Of a DNA stretch of 64,000 nt, positions 10,874 to 18,855 are shown piece by piece. The translations under genes were made by a program, and so were the position numbers. The stretch comes from Methylobacterium sp. E-005 (lineage in GTDB: Bacteria; Pseudomonadota; Alphaproteobacteria; Rhizobiales; Beijerinckiaceae), in NCBI RefSeq assembly GCF_022829725.1, contig NZ_JAKSYG010000238.1, positions 1 through 64,000 on the forward strand, read 5' to 3'. A model generated the notes under the pieces. That model was not told the origin of the DNA, made no database searches, and saw nothing but the letters and a program-made list of their open reading frames with translations. Within the stretch, counting starts at the first letter, position 1, and each line of letters begins with the position of its first letter.

Positions 10874-11371
10874 ATGCCGGGCAGGCGTGCCGCCGCGATC
10901 CTCCTGTTGACCCTGGGTCCGGCGCATGCCCAGACCTATGAGGGCAGCCCGTTCTACGGCTACGCCTTCGAGCCCGGTGGCGGCTATCCCTTGAGCCTGC
11001 CGCAGACGCTGCGCGCCACGATCGTGGTGCCGGTGTCGCGGATGGCGACGAAGCCCGCCGACACCCTGGCCGAACTCTATCCGGCGCTCGCCGCCTGCTG
11101 GCAGGTGCCGGCCGGGCTCGGCCGTCCGAGCGCCGGGGCCGACGCCATCGAGATCACCACGCGCTTCGCCCTCCGGCGCGACGGCAGCCTGATCGGCCCG
11201 CCGCGCATCACCTACGCGGCGGGCGTCGCGGGCGACCGGCGCGGGACCCTGGTGCGTGGCACGCTCGATGCCCTGGCGCGCTGCACCCCCGCCCACATCA
11301 CGGCGGGCCTCGGCCGGGCGATCGCGGGCCGCCCGGTGGCGCTGCGCTTCGTCTATCGCCCGCCAGCCTGA
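10874..11371 (+). CDS. Secreted hypothetical protein with TolA/TonB-C-like region
   Basis: A 165-residue exported protein. The leader is MPGRRAAAILLLTLGPAHA. The mature part contains LAACWQVPAGLGRPSAGADAIEITTRFALRRDGSLIGPPRI. Its pattern (conserved Cys-Trp, then an amphipathic strand ending RRDGSLIGPP) resembles the C-terminal domain of alphaproteobacterial TolA/TonB-like energy-transduction proteins. Here it stands without the long helical spacer or membrane anchor. A second conserved-looking segment, DALARCTPAHIT, has a Cys that could pair with the first. The start ATG is only seven bases after the ppiA stop. Function is unknown; the envelope assignment rests on the leader and this resemblance. 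Confidence 0.65.
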   Translation: MPGRRAAAILLLTLGPAHAQTYEGSPFYGYAFEPGGGYPLSLPQTLRATIVVPVSRMATKPADTLAELYPALAACWQVPAGLGRPSAGADAIEITTRFALRRDGSLIGPPRITYAAGVAGDRRGTLVRGTLDALARCTPAHITAGLGRAIAGRPVALRFVYRPPA

Positions 11372-11449
11372 GCGCGGGCGACCCCGTTCGGGCGCTGGCC
11401 GGATCCGGCGCGCGCCCCTACTTTCTCCTCAACCGGAAGGACTAAAGAC

Positions 11450-11908
11450 ATGGCCGACAACGAAACCATCGTGCTTGAGACCACCAAGGGCCGCGTCGTG
11501 ATCGCGCTGCGCCCCGACCTCGCCCCGGGCCACGTTGAGCGTATCAAGACGCTGGCATCGCAGGGCTTCTACGACGGCGTGCCGTTCCACCGGGTGATCG
11601 ACGGCTTCATGGCCCAGACGGGCGACCCGACCGGCACCGGCTCGGGCGGCTCCGACCTGCCGGACCTGAAGGCCGAGTTCAACGCCGAGCCGCATGTGCG
11701 CGGCACCTGCTCGATGGCGCGGACCAATTTCCCGCACTCGGCGAACTCGCAGTTCTTCATCTGCTTCGACGACGCCCGCTTCCTCGACAAGCAGTACACG
11801 GTGTGGGGCAAGGTCGTGGAAGGCATGGATGTGGTCGACACGATCAACAAGGGCGAGCCGCCGCGCTCCCCGGACAAGATCGTGAAGGCGACGGTCGCGG
11901 CGGCCTGA
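11450..11908 (+). CDS. ppiB: Cytoplasmic peptidyl-prolyl cis-trans isomerase (cyclophilin)
   Basis: A 152-residue cyclophilin without a leader, hence cytosolic. Family blocks are FHRVIDGFMAQTGDPTGTGSGG (about 45-66), FNAEPHVRGTCSMARTNFPHSANSQFFICF and KQYTVWGKVVEGMDVVD. Active-site Arg, Phe, Gln and His/Trp positions are present (Trp in YTVWGKV, the position often linked to cyclosporin binding). A good ribosome binding site, GGAAGGA, is at 11434-11440. It is the second cyclophilin in a row and presumably assists folding of newly made proteins. It is followed by a palindromic repeat and then by convergent mobA. Confidence 0.94.
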   Translation: MADNETIVLETTKGRVVIALRPDLAPGHVERIKTLASQGFYDGVPFHRVIDGFMAQTGDPTGTGSGGSDLPDLKAEFNAEPHVRGTCSMARTNFPHSANSQFFICFDDARFLDKQYTVWGKVVEGMDVVDTINKGEPPRSPDKIVKATVAAA

Positions 11909-11944
11909 GACCGGCCACGGTAAACGGCTTCGGCTCCGCCGTCT

Positions 11945-12032
11945 GTGCGAGCGGAGCGAAGCAATCCAGTCAGCGCGACATATCCCAATGTCCCGCTGCC
12001 CTGGGTCACTTCGCTTCGCTCGTGATGACGGC
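11945..12032. repeat. Intergenic palindromic repeat, copy 1 (GAGCGNAGCGAAGC family)
   Basis: The ends GCGAGCGGAGCGAAGCAATCC (11947-11967) and GTCACTTCGCTTCGCTCGTGATGACGG (12005-12031) are imperfect inverted copies, so the element can fold into a stem of about 25 bp. A second copy lies at 43311-43405 in the opposite orientation. Both copies sit directly after a gene's stop codon between convergent genes (ppiB/mobA here, metH/tumA there), fitting a mobile palindromic element that also serves as a terminator-like boundary. Confidence 0.75.
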
Positions 12033-12041
12033 GGAATTGTA

Positions 12042-12644
12042 TCAGTCTTGGTCGAGCACTTCCGCCGCGGCCAGATCCTCCGGCGCGTTGATGTTGAGGA
12101 ACGGGTCCAGCCGCTCCACCGGCCACGACGCCACCGCTGCCCCGTGAGACGCGATGAAGGCGCCGACGCGCCGCTCTCCGCGTTCGAGATAATCCCAAAG
12201 CGCATGGCGCAGGGCCGTCGGCCAGAGCGCGATCGTGAAGTGCTGCCGCTCCCCCGAGGCCGCGAGGGCGATACTGGTTTCCGATGCGACAGCGTGGAGC
12301 CGCGCCACCAAATCGTCCGGAAGGAACGGCGCGTCCCCCGACACGCTGACCACGCGCCCGATGCCAAGAGCCGCGGCATACTCAAGCCCGGCGAGGATCC
12401 CAGCCAGCGGCCCCGGCTGATCCGGTAGCGGATCCGGCAGGATCGGCCCCGGAAACCCGGAGAACCGCGCCGGGTCGCCGTTGGCGCTCAGCGCCAGCCC
12501 GGCCCCGCATTGCGGTCCGAGCCTTTCGACCACCCGCTCCAGCAGGGTCCGGCCGCCGAGCCGCAGCAGGGGCTTGTCGCCCCCGCCCATCCGCCGCGCC
12601 TGCCCGCCGGCCAGGATCAGGCCCAGGACCGGCGACGGCGCCAT
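12042..12644 (-). CDS. mobA: Molybdenum cofactor guanylyltransferase
   Basis: A 200-residue nucleotidyltransferase that adds GMP to molybdopterin to give the MGD cofactor of formate dehydrogenases, DMSO-reductase-type and other molybdoenzymes. The start MAPSPVLGLILAGGQARRMGGGDKPLLRL holds the signature LAGGxxxRMGxxDK GTP/Mg site (about 9-23). Later come LSANGDPARFSGFPGPILPDPLPDQPGPLAGILAGLEYA and VVSVSGDAPFLPDDLV with the metal-binding Asp. The ATG at 12644 was chosen because the LAGG motif should lie within the first 15 residues. Longer frames run into the mrp gene. It starts four bases after the mrp stop, so the two are co-transcribed, and it ends at the repeat at 11945-12032. Confidence 0.92.
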   Translation of the reverse strand: MAPSPVLGLILAGGQARRMGGGDKPLLRLGGRTLLERVVERLGPQCGAGLALSANGDPARFSGFPGPILPDPLPDQPGPLAGILAGLEYAAALGIGRVVSVSGDAPFLPDDLVARLHAVASETSIALAASGERQHFTIALWPTALRHALWDYLERGERRVGAFIASHGAAVASWPVERLDPFLNINAPEDLAAAEVLDQD

Positions 12645-12648
12645 GGCC

Positions 12649-13797
12649 TTACTCGAACACGATCTTCGGCGCCGTCCGCCCGGCCGGCGCGCCGGACAGG
12701 TTCGCCCAGAGCTGGGCGGCGATGTCGCGATAGACCTTGGCGTGCGGTCCATCCGGATCGGTCGCCACCACGGGCTGGCCATTATCCGAGGTCTCGCGGA
12801 TCGTCATGTCGAGCGGCACCTCGCCGAGGAACGGCACGCCGAGGCGCTGCGCCTCGATCCGCGCGCCGCCATGCCCGAAGATGTGCGAGACGTGGCCGCA
12901 ATTCGGGCAGACGAAGGTCGCCATGTTCTCGATCACGCCGAGGATCGGCACAGCGACCTTCTTGAACATGGTCACGCCGCGCCGCGCGTCGATCAGCGCG
13001 AGGTCCTGCGGTGTCGAGACGATCACGGCACCCGAGAGCGGCGTCGCCTGCGCCATGGTGAGCTGCGCGTCGCCAGTGCCGGGCGGCATGTCGACGAGGA
13101 GCACATCGAGCTCGCCCCAGAGCACGTCGCGCAGCATCTGGGTGATCGCCGATTGCACCATCGGGCCGCGCCAGATCATCGCCGTCTCGGGCTCGATCAG
13201 GAAGCCGATCGACATGACCTTGAGCCCGTAGCCGACCATCGGCTCCATGGCCTTGTTGTCGACGACGGTCGGCTTGCCCGAGAGGCCGAACAGCTTCGGC
13301 ACGGACGGGCCATAGATGTCGGCGTCGAGGAGGCCGACCTTCAGTCCCTGCGCCTGAAGCGCCAAAGCGAGGTTGCAGGCCGTGGTGGACTTGCCGACGC
13401 CGCCCTTGCCGGAGGCGACCGCCACGATGTGGCGCACGCCCGCGATCTGCGGGCCCTGGTTCGGCGGCGCGCCGGGCCGCGGCGGGGCGACCGGCGGCGG
13501 GCTCACGGGGCGCGGAGCGGCGCTGCTCTGGGCCGGATGGCTCTGGTTCCGCTCGGAGGTCAGGCTCGCGAAGACCCCTGAGACGCCCGGCATCTGCAGG
13601 ACGCGGCCCTCGGCCTGGCGCCGCACCGGCTCGAACCGCTCGGCCTCGCTGGGATCGACCAAGATCGAGAACATCACGCGGCTGTTCGGATCGACCACAA
13701 CCTGGGAGAGCCGGCCCGAGCCGGGCAGGGTGGTGCCGGCGGCATCGACGGTGACGTCGGCGAGCGCCTTCAGCACGTCGTCACGGGTGATCGCCAA
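12649..13797 (-). CDS. mrp: Mrp/NBP35-type iron-sulfur cluster carrier ATPase
   Basis: A 382-residue ApbC/Mrp protein that binds and transfers [4Fe-4S] clusters to apo-enzymes in the cytosol. The first 75 residues are a MIP18/DUF59-type domain (ITRDDVLKALADVTVDAAGTT). A Pro-rich linker follows, then a deviant Walker A P-loop, VASGKGGVGKSTTACNL (GKGGVGKS at 130-137), DADIYGPSVPKLFG, and the cluster-binding CPNC at 297-300. The TTG at 13797 is preferred because the domain begins there and GGTGGAG lies eight bases upstream. An ATG 39 bases further up has no such support. Together with mobA, which serves molybdoenzymes that often carry FeS clusters, it forms a two-gene operon. Confidence 0.93.
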   Translation of the reverse strand: MAITRDDVLKALADVTVDAAGTTLPGSGRLSQVVVDPNSRVMFSILVDPSEAERFEPVRRQAEGRVLQMPGVSGVFASLTSERNQSHPAQSSAAPRPVSPPPVAPPRPGAPPNQGPQIAGVRHIVAVASGKGGVGKSTTACNLALALQAQGLKVGLLDADIYGPSVPKLFGLSGKPTVVDNKAMEPMVGYGLKVMSIGFLIEPETAMIWRGPMVQSAITQMLRDVLWGELDVLLVDMPPGTGDAQLTMAQATPLSGAVIVSTPQDLALIDARRGVTMFKKVAVPILGVIENMATFVCPNCGHVSHIFGHGGARIEAQRLGVPFLGEVPLDMTIRETSDNGQPVVATDPDGPHAKVYRDIAAQLWANLSGAPAGRTAPKIVFE

Positions 13798-13936
13798 AAT
13801 CGTTCTCCACCGGGGCAAGCAGGTATGCCCGTGCATGTAACCAAGCCGGCCCAGAACACCAGACCCGAACCGCGATTCACATCGGAGGCGGTTGGCAAAC
13901 GAAGCGACAGCCGCTGGTAAAGGCCGGCTTCTGGCC

Positions 13937-13954
13937 GTACATTTGGCTGTACGA
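13937..13954 (+). promoter_or_regulatory. Operator-like palindrome upstream of tacA
   Basis: CGTACA-n6-TGTACG is a perfect inverted repeat with six-base arms. It ends 11 bases before the antitoxin start and just before its ribosome binding site (GGGAG at 13957-13961). Ribbon-helix-helix antitoxins normally bind such sites to repress their own operon, so this is the likely TacA site. The mrp promoter must lie close by on the other strand. Confidence 0.6.
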
Positions 13955-13965
13955 CGGGAGCGGCA

Positions 13966-14283
13966 ATGGCAAACGCGGAACGACAGGATGGCGGGCGGAC
14001 GCCCAGACGCCGCGGCGAACGGCTTGAAACCCGCATCACGGCCGAACAGAAGGCGTTGATCACACGCGCCGCCGCGCTCGAAGGGCGCAGCCTCACGGAT
14101 TTTGTCCTGTCCAGCGTCCAGGATGCTGCCAAGCGCACGATCGCTGAGCACGCGATGATCGAGCTGAGTGCGCGGGATTCTCGTGCCTTCGTAGAAGCCT
14201 TGCTCCAGCCCCGCGAGCCGAGCCAGCCCATGCGGAAGCGGGTCACCGCTTTCAAGACGCGGATGGGCGACAGCAAACCGTGA
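13966..14283 (+). CDS. tacA: TacA-type (DUF1778) antitoxin
   Basis: A 105-residue antitoxin. The N-terminus GERLETRITAEQKALITRAAALEGRSLTDFVLSS (about 17-50) is a ribbon-helix-helix DNA-binding domain of the DUF1778 family. After it, the C-terminal helical tail (about 55-105), with RDSRAFVEALLQPREPS, would wrap and neutralise the acetyltransferase toxin. It overlaps the toxin start by four bases (GTGA, 14280-14283), so translation is coupled and the antitoxin is made first. The perfect palindrome at 13937-13954 is probably its autoregulatory operator. The pair sits between mrp and an exported hypothetical gene without other mobile DNA. Confidence 0.88.
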   Translation: MANAERQDGGRTPRRRGERLETRITAEQKALITRAAALEGRSLTDFVLSSVQDAAKRTIAEHAMIELSARDSRAFVEALLQPREPSQPMRKRVTAFKTRMGDSKP

Positions 14284-14804
14284 GCGGCACGGCGAAGCCG
14301 GTCATCACCGTCCTCGACCCGGCGCAGCACGACCGATCCTGCTTCGCCTGCGGCGTCGAGGCGCTGGACCGTTACCTCCGTGTGCAGGCCGGACAGGACG
14401 CGCGGCGCCGTGTGGCGGCGCCTTACGTTTTGTTGGAGCCACCGTCGCCTGCGGTGATCGGCTTCTACACGCTCTCGAACACTGCAATCCAGGCGGCCGA
14501 TCTGCCAGAAGCCCTTGTCAGGAAACTGCCGCGCTATCCCGTGCTGCCCGCGACGCTGCTCGGCCGGTTGGCGGTCGATGAAGGGCGACGCGGTGAGGGT
14601 TTCGGTACAATGCTCCTTCTTGACGCGCTGCGGCGCTGCCTCAGAAGTGAGACGGCCTCTCTGGCGGTGATCGTCGATGCGAAGGACGCCGCCGCAGCCC
14701 AGTTCTACGAGCAACACGAGTTCCTGCGCTTGCCCGATCTGCCGAACCGGCTCTTCAAGCCAATGGCTGAGATCGAGGCGCTGTTCGGACGGACAGGCTC
14801 TTAG
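14280..14804 (+). CDS. tacT: TacT-type GNAT acetyltransferase toxin
   Basis: A 174-residue GNAT toxin. In characterised TacT toxins the enzyme acetylates the amino group of charged tRNAs and so stops translation. It shows the acetyl-CoA pyrophosphate-binding motif RLAVDEGRRGEGFGTMLLLDALRR (96-119, with R-R-G-x-G-F-G). Tyr143 in AAQFYEQHEFLRL matches the catalytic Tyr of TacT. The early segment CFACGVEALDRYLRVQAGQD is the DRSxFxCGxxxLDxYLxxxAxQD family opening (Cys21, Cys24). The GTG start at 14280 overlaps the antitoxin stop. All active-site features look intact, so the toxin is probably functional and needs TacA. Confidence 0.9.
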   Translation: MSGTAKPVITVLDPAQHDRSCFACGVEALDRYLRVQAGQDARRRVAAPYVLLEPPSPAVIGFYTLSNTAIQAADLPEALVRKLPRYPVLPATLLGRLAVDEGRRGEGFGTMLLLDALRRCLRSETASLAVIVDAKDAAAAQFYEQHEFLRLPDLPNRLFKPMAEIEALFGRTGS

Positions 14805-14815
14805 CGAACCGATCG

Positions 14816-15109
14816 CTACTGATCCGGCGGCTTCGCGATCAGATTGCATTCCTCCATCGGCCCCCGCACGACGGTCCCGTCGCCGCGTCGGTACATACCG
14901 TGGCGGACGTGCCGGCAGCCGAGGGGACCGCGCAGCCGCTTCACGCGCTCAATATGGACGCTGCCGTAGCGGCGATTGGAAAAGTCGTGGCCCCCGATGC
15001 GCACGCCGGGGCCGAACCGTACCTCGGCCCCCGCCGGCAGAACCGAGAGGGTGAGCGCACCGATTGCCAGCAACACGGCGGCCCGCCGCCCCAGCCCTGA
15101 CGGCATCAT
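14816..15109 (-). CDS. Small exported hypothetical protein
   Basis: A 97-residue protein with a signal peptide (MMPSGLGRRAAVLLAIGALTLSVLPAGA). The short mature part contains VRFGPGVRIGGHDFSNRRYGSVHIERVKRLRGPLGCRHV and two to three Cys (CRHV, EECNL) that could form a disulphide. Two adjacent ATGs (15109 and 15106) follow TAGAGGTT; the first is given. A longer open frame to 15682 exists but runs antisense through the FMN-binding gene and is not credible. I do not recognise the family. It is divergent from the gene at 15254 and its stop lies 12 bases from the end of tacT. Confidence 0.65.
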   Translation of the reverse strand: MMPSGLGRRAAVLLAIGALTLSVLPAGAEVRFGPGVRIGGHDFSNRRYGSVHIERVKRLRGPLGCRHVRHGMYRRGDGTVVRGPMEECNLIAKPPDQ

Positions 15110-15253
15110 CCAAACCTCTATCTCCGCACGCGCAAGCTGAACCAACGGGAGATTGATCCGTTGTCGGGGCACCCTTCCGGCGGGGACCCCTCCGGAGCGC
15201 ATCCGCGCCCGGCGGGACACACCGCCCGGACCGACGATCAGGAGACAAGATTC

Positions 15254-15757
15254 ATGCATCAGGGCAACCACCGCGACCACGAGGGCGCGAAGAAGCTGTT
15301 CGAGCTCATCAAGGACGTGAAGATCGCCATGATGACCACCGTCGATTCCGACGGGACGCTCAACAGCCGCCCGATGTGGAACAACGACGCCGACGAGAAC
15401 GGCGACCTGTGGTTCTTCACCAAGCTGCACTCGCCCAAGACGGCCGAGATCAGCAAGGACAACCAGATCAACCTCGCCTATTCCGACCCGTCGAGCCAGA
15501 CCTACGTCTCGGTGGCGGGCAAGGCCGAGATCGTCCGCGACCAGTCGATCATCGACGCCAAGTGGAATGAGAGCCTGAAGACCTGGTTCCCCAACGGCAA
15601 GAACGATCCCGAGGTCGCGCTGATCCGCGTCCATCCGGAGAAGGGCGAGTACTGGGACAGCCCGAACAGCACGATGCTGCACCTCTACGGCTACGTGAAG
15701 GCCTCGCTCACCGGCGAGAGCCCGAAGACCGAGACCAAGAAGGTCGATCTGGCCTGA
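15254..15757 (+). CDS. Pyridoxamine 5'-phosphate oxidase-like FMN-binding general stress protein
   Basis: A 167-residue split-barrel flavin-binding protein of the general stress protein 26 group. Visible blocks are IKDVKIAMMTTVDSDGTLNSRPMW (about 19-42), DLWFFTKLHSPKTAEISKDNQINLAYSD and VSVAGKAEIVRD, the standard strand order of this family. The C-terminus includes EYWDSPNSTMLHLYGYVKASLTG. The ATG at 15254 has AGGAGA at 15240-15245; the in-frame ATG at 15161 has no ribosome binding site. The reaction is unknown in this subgroup; FMN or F420-type reduction has been suggested. It is monocistronic and ends at a strong terminator. Confidence 0.85.
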   Translation: MHQGNHRDHEGAKKLFELIKDVKIAMMTTVDSDGTLNSRPMWNNDADENGDLWFFTKLHSPKTAEISKDNQINLAYSDPSSQTYVSVAGKAEIVRDQSIIDAKWNESLKTWFPNGKNDPEVALIRVHPEKGEYWDSPNSTMLHLYGYVKASLTGESPKTETKKVDLA

Positions 15758-15786
15758 GCCTCCGGTTTCAGGTCACGGTGTTTCCG

Positions 15787-15820
15787 CGGGCGGTCTCCAT
15801 CGGGGGCCGCCCGTCTTCTT
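15787..15820 (+). terminator. Intrinsic terminator after the FMN-binding gene
   Basis: The arms CGGGCGG (15787-15793) and CCGCCCG (15807-15813) form a GC-rich stem, followed at once by tcttctt. It lies 30 bases after the stop at 15757 and before the pncB promoter region. Confidence 0.7.
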
Positions 15821-15879
15821 GACGGGGCCGGGCCCGGCATGCGCTCTGCGTCACCAAGGCGCGGCAGGGTCCCAAAAGA

Positions 15880-17172
15880 ATGCTCGATCTGGCCAAGCGG
15901 GTCTACGATCATAGCTTCCGCATCGATCCGATCGTGCGGTCGCTGCTGGACACCGATTTCTACAAGCTCCTGATGGCGCAATCGATCCTGCGCCGGCACC
16001 CGGACATCCGCGCCACCTTCGGCATCACCAACCGGACGCACCGGATCCGCATCGCCGACGAGGTCGATGCCGAACTCCTGCGGGAGCAGCTCGACCATGC
16101 CCGGACGCTGCGCCTCAGCAAGGGCGAGGTCACGTGGCTGCGCGGCAACGTCTTCCGCGGCCAGGGACGGATCCTCGGGCCGGAATTCGTGAGCTGGTTC
16201 GAGAACTTCCGGCTCCCCGAATACGAGCTCGCCGTCCATGACGGCCAGTACGAGCTGACCTTCCACGGCCCCTGGGTCGAGACCACGATGTGGGAGGTGC
16301 CGGCGCTGGCCATCCTCAACGAGTTGCGGGCGCGGGCTGTGCTGCGCGGCATGGGCAAGCTCGAGCTTCAGGTGCTCTACGCCCGGGCCATGACCCGGGT
16401 CTGGGAGAAGATCCAGCGGCTGCAGAAGCTGCCGGACCTGTCGGTGGCGGATTTTGGCACCCGGCGCCGCCATGGCTTCCTCTGGCAGGATTGGTGCGTG
16501 CAGGCGATGGCGGAGGGGTTGGACGGGGCGTTCCTCGGCACCTCGAACTGCCTGATCGCCGCCCGGCAGGAGGTCGAGCCGGTGGGCACCAACGCCCACG
16601 AGCTGCCGATGGTCTACGCGGCGCTGGCCGAGGACGATGCGGCGCTCGCCGCCGCGCCCTACCGGGTGCTGGCCGACTGGCAGGAGGATTATGGCGGCAA
16701 CCTGCTGGTCGTCCTGCCCGACGCCTATGGCACCACGGGCTTCCTGGCGAAGGCCCCCGACTGGGTCAGCGACTGGACCGGGATCCGCATCGATTCCAAG
16801 GACCCGATCGAGGGCGGCGAGGAGGCGATCCGGTTCTGGCAGGAGCGCGGGCGCGACCCGCGCGAAAAACTCGCGATCTTCTCCGACGGGCTCGACATCG
16901 ACGAGATCGAGCGCATCCATGCCCGGTTCCACGGGCGGATGCGCATCGGCTACGGCTGGGGCACGCTGCTGACCAACGATTTCCGCGGCCTCATGCCGGG
17001 CGGCAAGCTCGATCCGGTCTCGATCGTCTGCAAGGTCACGGAGGCGAACGGACGACCGACCGTGAAGCTCTCCGACAATCCCACGAAGGCGCAGGGGCCG
17101 GCCGAGGAGGTCGCCCGCTACCGGCGGGTGTTCGGCGTGGGCGACCAGGAGGCCCTACCCGTGGTGGTGTGA
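15880..17172 (+). CDS. pncB: Nicotinate phosphoribosyltransferase
   Basis: A 430-residue NAD-salvage enzyme (nicotinate + PRPP + ATP to nicotinate mononucleotide). It shows LLDTDFYKLLMAQSILRRHPD near residue 27, a PncB signature, VADFGTRRRHGFLWQDWCVQAM (about 189-210, the D-F-G-T-R-R segment of the active site) and FLGTSNCLIA. The C-terminal YGWGTLLTNDFRG and PVSIVCKVTEANGRPTVKLSDNP contribute phosphate binding. The length is that of the short bacterial PncB. The ATG at 15880 has only a weak ribosome binding site. Expression is probably independent: a terminator precedes it and a new gene follows after 115 bases. Confidence 0.95.
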   Translation: MLDLAKRVYDHSFRIDPIVRSLLDTDFYKLLMAQSILRRHPDIRATFGITNRTHRIRIADEVDAELLREQLDHARTLRLSKGEVTWLRGNVFRGQGRILGPEFVSWFENFRLPEYELAVHDGQYELTFHGPWVETTMWEVPALAILNELRARAVLRGMGKLELQVLYARAMTRVWEKIQRLQKLPDLSVADFGTRRRHGFLWQDWCVQAMAEGLDGAFLGTSNCLIAARQEVEPVGTNAHELPMVYAALAEDDAALAAAPYRVLADWQEDYGGNLLVVLPDAYGTTGFLAKAPDWVSDWTGIRIDSKDPIEGGEEAIRFWQERGRDPREKLAIFSDGLDIDEIERIHARFHGRMRIGYGWGTLLTNDFRGLMPGGKLDPVSIVCKVTEANGRPTVKLSDNPTKAQGPAEEVARYRRVFGVGDQEALPVVV

Positions 17173-17287
17173 GGTCCGGTGTCAGACCCGCTGTGGTGAA
17201 ACACGCGGGCTGACGGCCGGCGATTGAATACATTATCATGCCCGGCAATCGGAGCCGTCTTTGGGCGGCCCCGTCCGGGAGAACGCC

Positions 17288-18742
17288 ATGTCGATGAATC
17301 GCCGCTCGCTGATCGGGGCCGCTGGGCTCGCCCTGACGACGCCCACCCTGCAGGCCGGACAGGCCGCCGAAGCCGCGAAGCCCGCCGCCAAGCCGGCACC
17401 GCCGCCCGTCACGAAGATTCTCGCGCAGTGGATCCTCGGCTCGTCCTACGACACCCTGCCGGAGGCGGTTCGCCGCGAGGGCGTGCGCAGCTTCCTGAAC
17501 TGGGTCGGCGTGGCGATCGGCGGCTCGCACCACGAGACCGTGGACGTGGCGGTCTCGGCCCTGCAGCCCTTCTCGGGGCCGCCGCAGGCCGGTTTGTTCG
17601 GCCGGACCGAGCGGTTCGACATCATGAACGCCGCCTTCATCAACGGCGTGTCGAGCCACATCTTCGATTTTGACGACACCCACCTGAAGACGATCATCCA
17701 CCCGGCCGGCCCGGTCGCCTCGGCGATCCTGGCCTATGCCGGGATGAAGCCGATCTCCGGCAAGGATTTCCTCGACGCCCTGGTGGTGGGGATCGAGACC
17801 GAGTGCCGGATCGGCAACGCCGTCTATCCGAACCACTACGATGCCGGCTGGCACATCACCGGCACCGCGGGCGTGTTCGGATCGGCTGCCGCCGCCGGCA
17901 AGCTGATGGGGCTCACCGAGCAGCAGATGGTCTACGCGCTGGGCCTCGCGGCCTCCCAGCCGGTGGGCCTGCGCGAATCGTTCGGTTCCATGAACAAGAG
18001 CTTCAACCCGGGCCGGGCCGCCTCCAACGGCCTGTTCGCCGCGATCCTGGCCGCCAAGGGCTTCACCTCGTCGGACGGGATGATCGAGGCCAAGCGCGGC
18101 TGGGCCAACACGATCTCTACCAAGCAGGACTGGTCGCAGATCACCGACGGCCTCGGCACCCGCTACGAGGCGCAGCTCAACACCTACAAGCCCTTCGCCT
18201 GCGGGATCGTCATGCACCCGACGATCGACGCCGCGATCCAGATCCGCGACGAGGATCACGTCAAGCCGGAGGACATCCGCCAAGTCGCCCTCAAGGTTCA
18301 TCCGCTGGTGCTGGAACTGACCGGCAAGACCGCGCCCAGGACCGGGCTGGAGGGCAAGTTCAGCATCTACCACGCCGCCGCGGTGGCCTTCGTGGAGGGG
18401 GCGGGCGGCGAGAAACAGTTCAGCGACCGGGCGGTGAACGACCCACGCGTGGTGGCGCTCCGCCAGAAGGTGATGCCGGTGGTCACCCCCGGCATCGACC
18501 CCGCGCAGGTCGACATGACCGTGACGCTGAACGACGGGCGGACCTTCCACCGCCACATCGAGCACGCGATCGGCAGCGTCGAGAAGCCGATGTCCGACGC
18601 GCAGCTCGAGGCCAAATTTACGGACCTCGCCGCGGGCGTGCTGCCGGACGGGCAGGCCAAGCGGGTGATGCAGCTCTGCTGGTCCCTACCCGAGCTGAAG
18701 GATGCGGGCGACGTGATGCGGGCCGGCGTGCAGGGGGCGTAA
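17288..18742 (+). CDS. MmgE/PrpD family protein with a twin-arginine-like leader
   Basis: A 484-residue member of the MmgE/PrpD family, which includes 2-methylcitrate dehydratase and cis-aconitate decarboxylase. Family segments include AAFINGVSSHIFDFDDTH, ETECRIGNAVYPNHYDAGWHITGTAGVFGSAAAAGKLMGL and YKPFACGIVMHPTIDAA. The ATG at 17288 has GGGAGAA upstream. The N-terminus, MSMNRRSLIGAAGLALTTPTLQAGQA, has paired Arg followed by a hydrophobic stretch, like a Tat signal. A Pro/Ala linker then leads into the enzyme. PrpD enzymes are normally cytoplasmic, so export would be unusual. The reaction cannot be read from sequence; no prp genes lie nearby. Confidence 0.85.
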   Translation: MSMNRRSLIGAAGLALTTPTLQAGQAAEAAKPAAKPAPPPVTKILAQWILGSSYDTLPEAVRREGVRSFLNWVGVAIGGSHHETVDVAVSALQPFSGPPQAGLFGRTERFDIMNAAFINGVSSHIFDFDDTHLKTIIHPAGPVASAILAYAGMKPISGKDFLDALVVGIETECRIGNAVYPNHYDAGWHITGTAGVFGSAAAAGKLMGLTEQQMVYALGLAASQPVGLRESFGSMNKSFNPGRAASNGLFAAILAAKGFTSSDGMIEAKRGWANTISTKQDWSQITDGLGTRYEAQLNTYKPFACGIVMHPTIDAAIQIRDEDHVKPEDIRQVALKVHPLVLELTGKTAPRTGLEGKFSIYHAAAVAFVEGAGGEKQFSDRAVNDPRVVALRQKVMPVVTPGIDPAQVDMTVTLNDGRTFHRHIEHAIGSVEKPMSDAQLEAKFTDLAAGVLPDGQAKRVMQLCWSLPELKDAGDVMRAGVQGA

Positions 18743-18855
18743 GCGCTCGAAGAAACCTGCGGGATCGTTTTCGGGGGCCATGCCGTTCCCAGAGCGCGCG
18801 GCCCCGTCCGACCCCACGGGCGCCCGCCTGTGGCGTTCGGGGCGCGGATCGCGGC

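Noticed and set aside
12649..14151. A 500-residue version of Mrp starting at 14151
   Set aside because: The first 118 residues run through the tacA gene and its promoter on the other strand, have no domain pattern, and the TTG at 13797 has a good ribosome binding site exactly where the family begins.
14816..15682. A 288-residue minus-strand gene
   Set aside because: Its first two thirds are antisense to the well-supported FMN-binding gene at 15254-15757. Only the last 97 residues, with a signal peptide, look like protein.
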